Below are positions 25,108 to 34,675 of a DNA stretch of 40,454 nucleotides, one piece after another; position 1 is the stretch's first letter, and each line of letters starts with the position of its first letter. Both the position numbers and the translations under genes were made by a program. Origin of the DNA: Nitrospinota bacterium. Lineage in GTDB: Bacteria; UBA8248. Where the stretch lies: NCBI GenBank assembly GCA_028820795.1, contig JAPPHK010000028.1:1-40454 (forward strand), in the 5' to 3' direction. Under the pieces are notes generated by a model. The model saw only the letters and a list, made by a program, of their open reading frames with translations, was not told the DNA's origin and did no database searches.

Positions 25108-25896
25108 GTGAGCGATACGATGGATTTCGATGAGCGCGCCTCGCGCCAGGCCGAAGTCATGTACCTGACGCGGGACTTGACCGAGGTCAGACGGCGGACG
25201 ATAGAGGCGCTCGGTCTCACCCCCGGCATGCGCGTTCTGGACGTGGGTTCCGGCCCCGGCCTCTTCGCCGATGAGATGGCGCAGACGGTCGGCCCGACGG
25301 GTTGCGTGCGCGGGGTGGATATCAGCGAGTCGATGATCGGGCTCGCCCGGACGCGCTGCGCCGATAAGCCCTGGGTCGACTTTCAAATCGCAGACGCCGT
25401 ATCACTTCCCTTCGAAGATGAGTATTTCGACGCCTGCGTGAGCGTGCAGACGCTGGAGTTCGTGGCTGACGTGGATGCGGCCTTGCGCGAGATTCACCGC
25501 GTATTGAAGCCCGGCGGACGACTCGCGGTGAGCGACGCCGACTGGGGCGCCACGTCGTGGCGCTGTGAGGATGCGGCGCTCTGCGAGCGGGTAATGAATG
25601 GCTGGTTGCAGGGCTTCGCCCATTTGAGGCTGCCGCTCACGCTCAAGTCCAGTATCGAGGCGGCGGGCTTCGTCGATGTTTCCGCCCGCGCGATTCCCGT
25701 TCTCAACACCGCCTGCGAACCCGAGAGCTTCAGTTTTCAATTCATTCGTCAGCTTCAGGGCGTCGTCCCCGCCAGAACGGACCTGACGCAAGAGGAAGTA
25801 GACGCATGGGCGAGTGAATTGCGCGGCCTGGACGAGCGGGGCGCATATTTCTTCTCGCAGACGAGATACCTGTTCACGGCGGACAAGCCGCTCTGA
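25108..25896 (+). CDS. Mirror copy: class I SAM-dependent methyltransferase
   Basis: Identical to 14559-15347. Confidence 0.88.
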   Translation: MSDTMDFDERASRQAEVMYLTRDLTEVRRRTIEALGLTPGMRVLDVGSGPGLFADEMAQTVGPTGCVRGVDISESMIGLARTRCADKPWVDFQIADAVSLPFEDEYFDACVSVQTLEFVADVDAALREIHRVLKPGGRLAVSDADWGATSWRCEDAALCERVMNGWLQGFAHLRLPLTLKSSIEAAGFVDVSARAIPVLNTACEPESFSFQFIRQLQGVVPARTDLTQEEVDAWASELRGLDERGAYFFSQTRYLFTADKPL

Positions 25897-25903
25897 GTGA
25901 AGA

Positions 25904-26620
25904 CTAACCCTCTTTCGATTTCATCTTCTTGTAGACCACGGGGATGAGCGAGAGAACGGCGAGCCCCACGAGCGCGATGAGGACCTGGGGCGTCAGAATC
26001 CCCCTGGCGGAGAACTCGCCCCCCGCCTCGAAAATGCTGCCGAGCCCCGCACCCACCGAGGCGAATACGAACGAGCCGGGAATGATGCCGAAGAACGTGC
26101 CGATGACGTAGACGCTCAGGGACACCCCCAGGAACGCGGGCACCAGGTTCACCACGAAAAAGGGGAACAGGGGAACCAGCCTTAAAACCAGCAGGTAGCT
26201 CAGCGCGTTTTCCTGAAAACCCTCTTCCATCTTCTGGAGCCAGGGGCCGGCCTTGGCGCGCAGGGGGTCTCCGAGCGAGGTCTTGGCCGCGATGAAGAGA
26301 ACGGTCGCCCCCGCCGTCGCGCCCACGACGATGTAGAGCGCGCCCCAGACGGTCCCGAACAGGAAGCCTCCCGTGATGCTCATCACCAACCCGCCGGGAA
26401 GCGAGAATATCGTGACCGCCGCGTAGGCGAGCATGTAGGTGATGACGGCGATTGCGCCGTTCTCGCGCACCCAATCTTTGAGAAGGCCCTGGTTCTCCCT
26501 CAGGGTCTCGAAGGTGAGGTAGCGGCCCAGCCCCGAGTAGAAGAAAACGAACAGAACGAGGACCAGGACCAGCGGGATGATGAAGTTCTTGAAGGATAGT
26601 TTTTTTTCGGATTCGCTCAT
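25904..26620 (-). CDS. Mirror copy: TVP38/TMEM64 family protein
   Basis: Identical to 13835-14551. Confidence 0.9.
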   Translation of the reverse strand: MSESEKKLSFKNFIIPLVLVLVLFVFFYSGLGRYLTFETLRENQGLLKDWVRENGAIAVITYMLAYAAVTIFSLPGGLVMSITGGFLFGTVWGALYIVVGATAGATVLFIAAKTSLGDPLRAKAGPWLQKMEEGFQENALSYLLVLRLVPLFPFFVVNLVPAFLGVSLSVYVIGTFFGIIPGSFVFASVGAGLGSIFEAGGEFSARGILTPQVLIALVGLAVLSLIPVVYKKMKSKEG

Positions 26621-27120
26621 TGTCGGATGGCTGCTTTCCAAGTTTTGGGTGGCGACGCTGGAGGAAACGGCTGCTCCACGTGGCTCGCGGCTCGGCGTAT
26701 GGCCTGCGCCGCGTTTTGCTTCTATCACATTTCGCGCGCGGGTCAAATCGCCCCGCGTTTTTGGGTGTTGTCGAAAAAGCCCCTCCCCGCTTGTAATTGA
26801 CCACCGCCGTCATTCCGGCGAATGCCGGAATCCAATTCAGACGGGGACACCGAATCGCAGGACGACCCCCAAAAACGATACAGCGAAAAGACAAATACAA
26901 AAGCAAAGTCCCTGGATTCCGGCATTCGCCGGAATGACGATCAAAAGCGAGGAGCAAAACCACCATTCCTCATCGGTCGAGAGGGCATCCTTCGATACGC
27001 GGCGTCGCCGCTACTCAGGATGAGGCGGAGAAGGGTTTTTCAACAACCCCTTGTGGCAGGGGTGGCGATATTCGCGTAATTGCGCGAATATAAGTGTTTA
27101 CATTGATTGGGGAAGAGTCG

Positions 27121-27585
27121 ATGAACCCGAGGTTGAGGCCGTATCAGACATACGGAATCGCCCTGCTTCGCGTCTCTCTGGGCGTCTACTACGTTCTGCA
27201 CGGCTATTACGGATGGCTGGTGATCGGCGTGGAGCGCCTCGCCGCCCTGAACGCATCGATGGGAATCCCTCTGCCCACCGTCAGTGCGTGGGCCGTTTTG
27301 CTGGGCCACCTGGTCGGCGGGGCGCTCCTGATCATCGGGCTCTACGCCCGCCTGGGCGCCCTGATGAATCTTCCCATCATGGCGGGCGCCGCCGCGTTCG
27401 TGCATTTCGACCAGGGTTTTTTCATGCACGGCATCGTCACGAACCCCCAGACCGGCGCCGCCGTCGCCGGCGGATACGAATACTCGCTCTTCCTCCTCCT
27501 CGCCACGACCGCGATACTCCTCATGGGAGGCGGCCCCCTCTCCATCGACGCCCTGACGAGAAGCAGAATGCGTATGGGGGAGTGA
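27121..27585 (+). CDS. Mirror copy: DoxX family protein
   Basis: Identical to 12870-13334. Confidence 0.85.
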   Translation: MNPRLRPYQTYGIALLRVSLGVYYVLHGYYGWLVIGVERLAALNASMGIPLPTVSAWAVLLGHLVGGALLIIGLYARLGALMNLPIMAGAAAFVHFDQGFFMHGIVTNPQTGAAVAGGYEYSLFLLLATTAILLMGGGPLSIDALTRSRMRMGE

Positions 27586-27632
27586 GGCCATTCCCGACCG
27601 AGGAGGGAGTGCGACCGAATAAAGAGCGAGAG

Positions 27633-27810
27633 CTACCGCAAGTTCAGAAGTCTTACATCACCGATGAAACTTTCGAGCGAAATCAATTCAGGCCGAATAT
27701 CTTCAGGGTATGCGTTCTTGAGACCCGCCTGTGACGAGCAGGCGGATTTTGTCGTTCACGGCTTCTCCAAGTGCTGGGTGTGAAGTGAAAACAGAAACGG
27801 TTTCTTATCA
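27633..27810 (-). repeat. Mirror of ~178-bp dispersed element copy 2
   Basis: Reverse complement of 12645-12822. Confidence 0.8.
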
Positions 27811-28516
27811 TAGAAGCGGGTGGGGTGCTATGGCGGGGATGAAGGTTGCTTGAAGGTGGGGGAAAAAATAAACCCCCGGAGAGGCCGAGGCGTCGCGAGG
27901 GTTGAATCGTTTCCCTGTTCGGGGAATAGCCTGCGAAGCTTTGCTTCTTGTTATGAAAAGAAACGGTGGTATAGATCAGCTATAATATGGTATAGTCAAT
28001 CAAGAGGTACAGGTTAAGTCTCACTTTGAAATATGTTTCTTCTCCGTGTTCGTCAAGCCGTTACTCTCGGTCGAGGGCCTGTGTAAACGTCGAGGCCTGC
28101 TCTCGTCCTGAGGACCCCAAAGCTGTAGCAAAATAGATGCGGTGACGATGTTCCTCCTAATGTGGCCAGGGACAGACGGTAGCATTCGTGTATTGATGGC
28201 CGTTAGGGGGCTGGGCATGCGTCAGCTTCGCGCACGGGAGCCGAGAGGAGGACTGCTTCGTTGTTAGCTGGTAAGAACTTTTCTGGCTGAGAGTTTTTTG
28301 CAAATATTAACTGAAGGATAAATAAATTTTATTTAAGTTATTCTTTCATGCTGCGTTCAAACAAACGTGTGTACTCGCCACCATCGGCTGGTAACAAGCC
28401 CCTCTGGTTGTCAAGACTGGTACGTGGCTCGGCCATGTTTCCCCACCATGTGCTTCAGTCCCTGATTAAACACGCTAGCGCCAAGTCCCTTGTCGACGAA
28501 TCCAAAGGAGGAAGCT

Positions 28517-29494
28517 ATGGCACGTCGTGGCAATAATTTGACAGCAGCACTGATGACAGTTCTCACCATTGTTCTGGGAGGCTGCGGTGGCGGGTCTGGA
28601 ACGATGGACCGCTGGCCCGCTCCTTCGATCGCAGCGCAGGCGATTCCGAACCCCGGCAGTGTCGCGCAGTCGTCCAACGTGCGGAACGGGACGACCGTCG
28701 ACACCGTCGATGCGACCGCCCGGATCGAAAACGGAGCGGTCTTCGCGCGCGCAGAAGTGCGGGGGGGCGGGTCGGTTTCGATAGGACCCGCCCGATTCAC
28801 CGTACGCGGCTGGCATGGGGACGGAGCAGTCCAGCGCACTTCCAACGGGGACTTGCGCGAGGTGAACCTGTTCGTCCAACCCCAGGTGGGTACCGACGCC
28901 GACTATCTCGTCGGCGGGTGGTGGGCGACTGTGCCCTCGTCGTTTCTGGATGCGGAGGGGAACTTCCCGGAGATATATACCCGTGAGATACTCGAGGCGA
29001 TGGCGTTTGGAGTGTTCATGGACGGATCCAACCCGCTTCCACAATCAGCGGTTGCGCCGCTCACCGGATCAGCCATCTTCGAAGGCACTGCAATCATGTC
29101 GTGGATCGCAACTGACGAAGCCCAAGGCGCGGTGCTTTCGGGCTTGGTAAGCTTGACGGCCGACTTCGACGCCGGGACCGACGGGCTGGGGACGGTCGGG
29201 GGCGCGATCAGCGATTTTCGGCAGGAGATAATAGCGATTTCGGAGGGGCTTGAGAGTTTGCCGAGCGTACTGCGCCTGGAGACGGCTCCAATCGGCGATG
29301 ACCACTCCGGGTTCTTTACGGGTGAGACGAGCATGACCTTCCGCGGGCGACAATACGGAGGCAAGTGGGGAGGTCAGTTTTACGGGAGCGGAGGAGATGC
29401 GATGCCCATGAGCGCGGCAGGAACCTTCGGCGTCACCACCGCCGACGGGAACGAGACCGTGCTCGGGGTATTCGGAGCCCACCACACGCCGTAG
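28517..29494 (+). CDS. Mirror copy: TbpB-like lipoprotein
   Basis: Identical to 10961-11938. Confidence 0.7.
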   Translation: MARRGNNLTAALMTVLTIVLGGCGGGSGTMDRWPAPSIAAQAIPNPGSVAQSSNVRNGTTVDTVDATARIENGAVFARAEVRGGGSVSIGPARFTVRGWHGDGAVQRTSNGDLREVNLFVQPQVGTDADYLVGGWWATVPSSFLDAEGNFPEIYTREILEAMAFGVFMDGSNPLPQSAVAPLTGSAIFEGTAIMSWIATDEAQGAVLSGLVSLTADFDAGTDGLGTVGGAISDFRQEIIAISEGLESLPSVLRLETAPIGDDHSGFFTGETSMTFRGRQYGGKWGGQFYGSGGDAMPMSAAGTFGVTTADGNETVLGVFGAHHTP

Positions 29495-30049
29495 CCAAGC
29501 CGCCGCTCGCAAGAGCGAAGGCATACCACCGCGGCTCGGTGATGGGAAGAGTCGGGGTTCGGAGTCAGCGCCTTACGAATCTCCACTCCTGCGGCCCTCG
29601 CTCAGGTCGCCGTAGGGCGGCAGGGTGGTGAGGCGATCATCGTCGACGGCGCCGCCGACATATTTCTCGCCGGTCCGGCTCTTTCGTTCTGTGAGGTATT
29701 GGGTTAAGCCTTCTTCGTCCCTACTCGCGCCATGGTTTCTTTATCTCAGTTGCCGGGCATCATCGGTAGATGTGTAATTCACCGCCGGACAGTTTACAAA
29801 CCGGGGCGATGGTTGTCATCCGGGAAATTCGGTGAGCCGAAAGCGGTATTGTTCGCTGCGTCCGGTCGTATTCGTTCGAACAGGAAAAAGGGAGCGGATA
29901 ACATTCGCTTGCGATTTCTGATCACTTTACCCCGCGCCGGCAGACGAACAAAACCGCACCACCTTGTAAGGACAGGTCGCGACCTCGGACAGGGACAGGG
30001 GCCAGCGGACATATGCGTCCGACCCTGTGGAAAGCGCGGCGGGAAGCGT

Positions 30050-30943
30050 TCAGACCTTGCCCTTCCAGGGGACGAGCGTCCCCTCGATGCGCCGCATGAT
30101 GAAATCGAAAACAAAGGCGACCGCGCCGATCACCACGATCCCGAGGAACACGATGTCGGTCGCCAGGAAGCGAGCGGCGTTCAGCACCATTACGCCGATT
30201 CCCGCCTTGGCCGCGACCATCTCGGCTGCGACCAGCGTCGTCCAGCCGAAGGCGATCGCCACCCGCATTCCCGTGAGTATCTCCGGCAGCGCCGCCTTGA
30301 TCACGACCTGGCGGATCACCTGCCCGCTGGTTGCGCCCATCGAATACGCCGCGTGGATCTGCTCGACCGATACGGAGCGCACTCCGGCGCGCGCGTTGAT
30401 GGCGATGGGCGCGAAGCAGGCCAGGTAGATCAGGAAGAACTTGCCCGACTCGCCGATGCCGAACCAGATGATGGTCAGCGGCAGGTAGGCGAGCGGCGGG
30501 ATCGGGCGGTAGAACTCGATCGGCGGGTCGAAGACGCCCCGCGCGTAACGGCTCATGCCCATGGCGACCCCGATGGGCACCGCGGTGACCACGGCCAGGA
30601 AGAAGGAGCCGAAAACGCGGTAGAGGCTCCAGAGAATGTGCTCGTGCAGGGTATGTTCGCTGAAGCCGAAGCACTTGGCCGTGACCTCGGCCCGGGCGCC
30701 GAGCACAACCAGCAAATGCTCGAAATAGTAATCCGTGCACGCGATCTTGTTGAATTTCGAAATGACCATTTCGGGCGATGGCAGGAACAGCGGCCGGACG
30801 AGCTCGAGCTGGGTCGCGACCCACCAGCCGCCCAGGATAAGCACGATGGTCGCGGCGCTGATCGCCGTGCTGTTGCCGCGTCCCGGCACGCCGAACTGGT
30901 CGACGGCCTCCGGTTTGCGGCGCGAGAATATACCGAGTTTCAT
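30050..30943 (-). CDS. tauC: Mirror copy: TauC-like permease
   Basis: Identical to 9512-10405. Confidence 0.9.
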   Translation of the reverse strand: MKLGIFSRRKPEAVDQFGVPGRGNSTAISAATIVLILGGWWVATQLELVRPLFLPSPEMVISKFNKIACTDYYFEHLLVVLGARAEVTAKCFGFSEHTLHEHILWSLYRVFGSFFLAVVTAVPIGVAMGMSRYARGVFDPPIEFYRPIPPLAYLPLTIIWFGIGESGKFFLIYLACFAPIAINARAGVRSVSVEQIHAAYSMGATSGQVIRQVVIKAALPEILTGMRVAIAFGWTTLVAAEMVAAKAGIGVMVLNAARFLATDIVFLGIVVIGAVAFVFDFIMRRIEGTLVPWKGKV

Positions 30944-31740
30944 AACGGCTGCTCTTGAACCTCTTCACCGTAAATGATGGAAAGTATCTCTTCGCGCATC
31001 GTGATGAAATCCGGCGACGATTTGACCTGGCGCGCATTGCCCGTGTCGAAATACCGCTGGTAGAAGTCCAGTTCGTATTCGTGCGTGATCCGGCCCGGCC
31101 GAGGCGACATGACGATGAGCCTCGTCGCCATGAACAAAGCCTCCTCGACGCTGTGGGTGATGAAAAAGACGACCTTCCGGGTCTTCCGCCAGACGTCGAG
31201 GATCAGTTCCTGCATGTTTTCCCGCGTGAAGGCGTCGAGCGCGCCCAGCGGTTCGTCCATGAGCAGCATGTCCGGGTCGCAGGTCAGGGCCCGGGCCAGT
31301 CCCACCCGCTGCTGCATGCCGCCGGACAGCTGGTAGATGGGGTAGTTCTCGAAGTCCGAGAGACCCACCAGCGCCAGATTCTCCATCGCCCTCGCCCTGC
31401 GCTCGGCGCCGGCCACGCCCTGGAGCTTGAGGCCGAACCCGGTGTTCTCGATGACGTTGAGCCAGGGCAGGAGGGCGTGCTTCTGGAATACGACGCCCCG
31501 GTCCCTTCCCGGCCCGGTCACCGGTTCGCCCTTGTGCTTGATGTCGCCGGACGTGGGCGGCAGGAAACCGGCGATGACGTTGAGCAGCGTCGTCTTTCCG
31601 CAGCCCGACGCGCCGAGCGCAACCACGAACTCGTTATCGCGAAACTCGAAATTGATGTCTTCGAGCGCCTGAACGCTGCCCAGTCCCTGGAGGGAGGGGA
31701 AGACCATGGCGACTTGGTTGAGGCTGATGACCGCGGTCAT
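30940..31740 (-). CDS. tauB: Mirror copy: TauB-like ATPase
   Basis: Identical to 8715-9515. Confidence 0.92.
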   Translation of the reverse strand: MTAVISLNQVAMVFPSLQGLGSVQALEDINFEFRDNEFVVALGASGCGKTTLLNVIAGFLPPTSGDIKHKGEPVTGPGRDRGVVFQKHALLPWLNVIENTGFGLKLQGVAGAERRARAMENLALVGLSDFENYPIYQLSGGMQQRVGLARALTCDPDMLLMDEPLGALDAFTRENMQELILDVWRKTRKVVFFITHSVEEALFMATRLIVMSPRPGRITHEYELDFYQRYFDTGNARQVKSSPDFITMREEILSIIYGEEVQEQPL

Positions 31741-31845
31741 TGGCTTGCTCCGATCCGGGATCGGCCCCGGGTTGGCCGCGAAGGCTGCGCCGTCATACCG
31801 CCTCCGCGGGACGCCCCGGGGTCGGTAGCCCGTGCCCCGCGGCGT

Positions 31846-32844
31846 CTAGCAGCCGCCTTCCATGGCCATTTTCGCGAATCTCGGCGTCGCGGAATCCGCG
31901 TAACTCTTGAGCACCTTGTCGAGCTTGCCCTGGGACTTGAGGAACTCCGAAGTCGCTCGCAGCGCTTTCTGCACGCCGCCGCCGAGCCAGGTCGCCGAAA
32001 TCTGCTCCTTCAGCGACGGATAGCCGTAGAGGGCGAGCACGCCGCCGACCTGGGACTCGTCGCCGGCCACCGAAGCGGCGATCGCCTTCGCGTTCGCGGT
32101 GCCGGGGCCGTATTCGCCCGGGTTGGCGCGATAGTGCGCATCGGCCGTCGCCACCATCTTCACCCACTGGCAGGCGAATTTGGGGTTTTTCTTCGTGAAA
32201 CTCTTGTGCGCGAGCATCGCATCGAAAGTCGCCTTCCCCCAGTTGCTGAGATCGCCGGAGGTGATGAGCACGCGTCCTTTCTTCTTCATGCGCCCGAGTG
32301 CGGGGTCCCAGACGAAACCGCCGTTGATGTCGCCGCGTTCCCAGGCCGCGATCATGTCCGGCGGCGACATGTCGATGACCTTGAGCGCCCGGGGAGAGAT
32401 GTTGAACTGCTCCAGGGCGAACATCATGTGGAAGTGGGTGGTGGAAACGAAGGGCACCGCGATCGTCTTGCCCTTGAGATCCTGAGGCGCCGTGATCGAT
32501 TCGTCCACGACCAGCGCTTCGGCGTCGTTGATGTTGTCGTAGACGTAGATGACGTGGAGGTCGACGCCCCGGCTGTAGCCCGCCGCCGTCGGCGAGGATC
32601 CGCTGAGGGATATGTCCACCGAACCCGACGCCATCGCGTTGATGACCTCGGTCCCGGACGTGAATTTCACGAATTCGATGCTCTTGCCGCCAAGGCCCTT
32701 CGCCCGGATTTCCTTCATCTTCGCCTTCCACGGACCGTAAAGGAGCTGATAGCCGATGGTGACGTCGGCCGCTTGCGCGCCGCCGGCAAGACCGAGCGAA
32801 GCTACGGCGAGCGCCAGAATGGTTTTGCGCAGACGTGATTTCAT
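31846..32844 (-). CDS. tauA: Mirror copy: TauA-like substrate-binding protein
   Basis: Identical to 7611-8609. Confidence 0.85.
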   Translation of the reverse strand: MKSRLRKTILALAVASLGLAGGAQAADVTIGYQLLYGPWKAKMKEIRAKGLGGKSIEFVKFTSGTEVINAMASGSVDISLSGSSPTAAGYSRGVDLHVIYVYDNINDAEALVVDESITAPQDLKGKTIAVPFVSTTHFHMMFALEQFNISPRALKVIDMSPPDMIAAWERGDINGGFVWDPALGRMKKKGRVLITSGDLSNWGKATFDAMLAHKSFTKKNPKFACQWVKMVATADAHYRANPGEYGPGTANAKAIAASVAGDESQVGGVLALYGYPSLKEQISATWLGGGVQKALRATSEFLKSQGKLDKVLKSYADSATPRFAKMAMEGGC

Positions 32845-33577
32845 GGTTTTGTCTCCTATACCCGTTTGAGATTGGTCGCGAATTATCCGGTAATCGTATC
32901 AGGTTGTCCCGCCGTCCGCCACACCGTATGCGGAGCCACGAAAGGCGCGGAGAATGAATGCGCACACGACTCAAGCCGGGCGATACGCGAATCCGCCCTG
33001 TATATTTTTCGATTTGGTCACATCCTTTTTCCTCGGTCGGGATCGAATCATATGAGGATCGTGAATTTTGCCCGGCTCTTGTATGGAATGATTTGTGAGT
33101 CTTTGAGGGGTTTCGAGGCGAGGTTGTCATCCGGGAAATGTGCAAAGGCGAAAGCGGTATTGCTGCTGAACGATTCCTGCATTATCAGGACTGTTGATTT
33201 AGTCTCCCAACAACCGGCAATAGATTTCTCAACGGTCATACGTGGATGAAACGGCTCTCCCTCTTGCGGGTCATTGGCGACGAATGAAGAACGAAGAACC
33301 ACTCCCCCCTTGAGGGGGTTGTTGAAAAAGAACCTCCTCGTTCCGAATTGACCACCGCCGTCATTCCGGCACCATTGCCGTTTCTGTTGTATGTCGGACA
33401 TATATGTCCGACATATATGCGACCCTGAATTTTTCGCCATCCGACACGGGCCGCATATATGCGGCCCCTACAAAACCCTCGCATCCTCAACGCTTTGGGG
33501 AGGTTTTTCACCAACCCCGACAAGGAGGGTTCGGGGCCACAAAGCGGCCGCCTCGACTTCCGATCCGGTGAAGCGGC

Positions 33578-33997
33578 CTACGGCGCGTCCCAGGGGTTCA
33601 CGACGTCGAGTTCGAGGCCGTCGAAATCCCGGACGTTTCTCGTCGCGATCGCAAGGTCGTGCGCCGCGGCCGTCCCCGCGATCAGCGCGTCCCCCATATC
33701 CAGCACGCGGCCCGCCCGATGCGCCCGCGCCCTCAAGGCCGCGCCCCGGGCGGCTTCGGGCCGCCCCACGGGCAGAACCCGATCCTCATATTCCGAGGTG
33801 AATGCGGACAATGTCGCGCGGATTCCCTCGCGGCGGTGGCCGGGCGGCAGCAGCGCCACGCCGAAATCCAGCTCGTGCAGTACGACGGCGGAGAGCCACA
33901 GGTCCTCAGCGCCTGCGAGGAACGCCGTCACCCGCGAATGCGGCGCGTCCCTCGTCAACTCCGAAATGACGTTGGTGTCGAGGAGGAACCCGCTCAT
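33578..33997 (-). CDS. vapC: Mirror copy: PIN-domain toxin
   Basis: Identical to 6458-6877. Confidence 0.9.
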   Translation of the reverse strand: MSGFLLDTNVISELTRDAPHSRVTAFLAGAEDLWLSAVVLHELDFGVALLPPGHRREGIRATLSAFTSEYEDRVLPVGRPEAARGAALRARAHRAGRVLDMGDALIAGTAAAHDLAIATRNVRDFDGLELDVVNPWDAP

Positions 33998-34278
33998 TCG
34001 GCCTCTTCATCGGCGAAGGGGGTCTCTCTCCGGGAACTTCTCGTTGCCGGGATCTCCAGGTTCGCGCCGCGCGGCATGTTCTCGACCAGCCACTGCCCCA
34101 TGGGCTTGCGGGGCGGGTTTTTCGCGTCCCACGCCTCGGCGGGCACGACCACGAAGGGCCGCCTCCTGCCGATGTGCTGCGGCCCCTCCTCCTCGGCGCG
34201 GCGCAACACTTCGGACAGACGCGCCTTGGCCTCGGCGACGGTCCAGACGCGGCGGGGTTCGGGATGTTGTTCGGCCAT
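33994..34278 (-). CDS. Mirror copy: Phd/YefM antitoxin
   Basis: Identical to 6177-6461. Confidence 0.85.
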   Translation of the reverse strand: MAEQHPEPRRVWTVAEAKARLSEVLRRAEEEGPQHIGRRRPFVVVPAEAWDAKNPPRKPMGQWLVENMPRGANLEIPATRSSRRETPFADEEAE

Positions 34279-34345
34279 GGCTCCCTCAAGCGAGTAAATA
34301 TAGTCTAGTATAGACCATATTATTGAGCGACGTCAAGGGAGGAAA

Positions 34346-34522
34346 CTACCGGAAGTTCAGGAGCCTCACGTCGCCGATGAAACTTTCGAGGGATATCGAT
34401 TCGGGGCGAGTATCTTCAGGGTAAGCGTTCTTCAGGCCCGCCTGTGACGAGCAGGCGGATTTTGTCGTTTACGGGTTTCCTTACGCGGGGCGTGAGGTGG
34501 AGACAGAAACCGTTTCTTATCA
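34346..34522 (-). repeat. Mirror of ~178-bp dispersed element copy 1
   Basis: Reverse complement of 5933-6109. Confidence 0.8.
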
Positions 34523-34675
34523 TTGAAATGGGGCGAGACTGCCGGTTGATGAGGGGGTCGGGACTTCCCCTGAGGGGGAGTTCGTTCCGATTGATGAAGC
34601 TTGCCCTCGTGTGGTGAAGGGGATAAAACAAGCAGGACCTGAATAATAGATTTATATCACGAGGAATAGGACCCG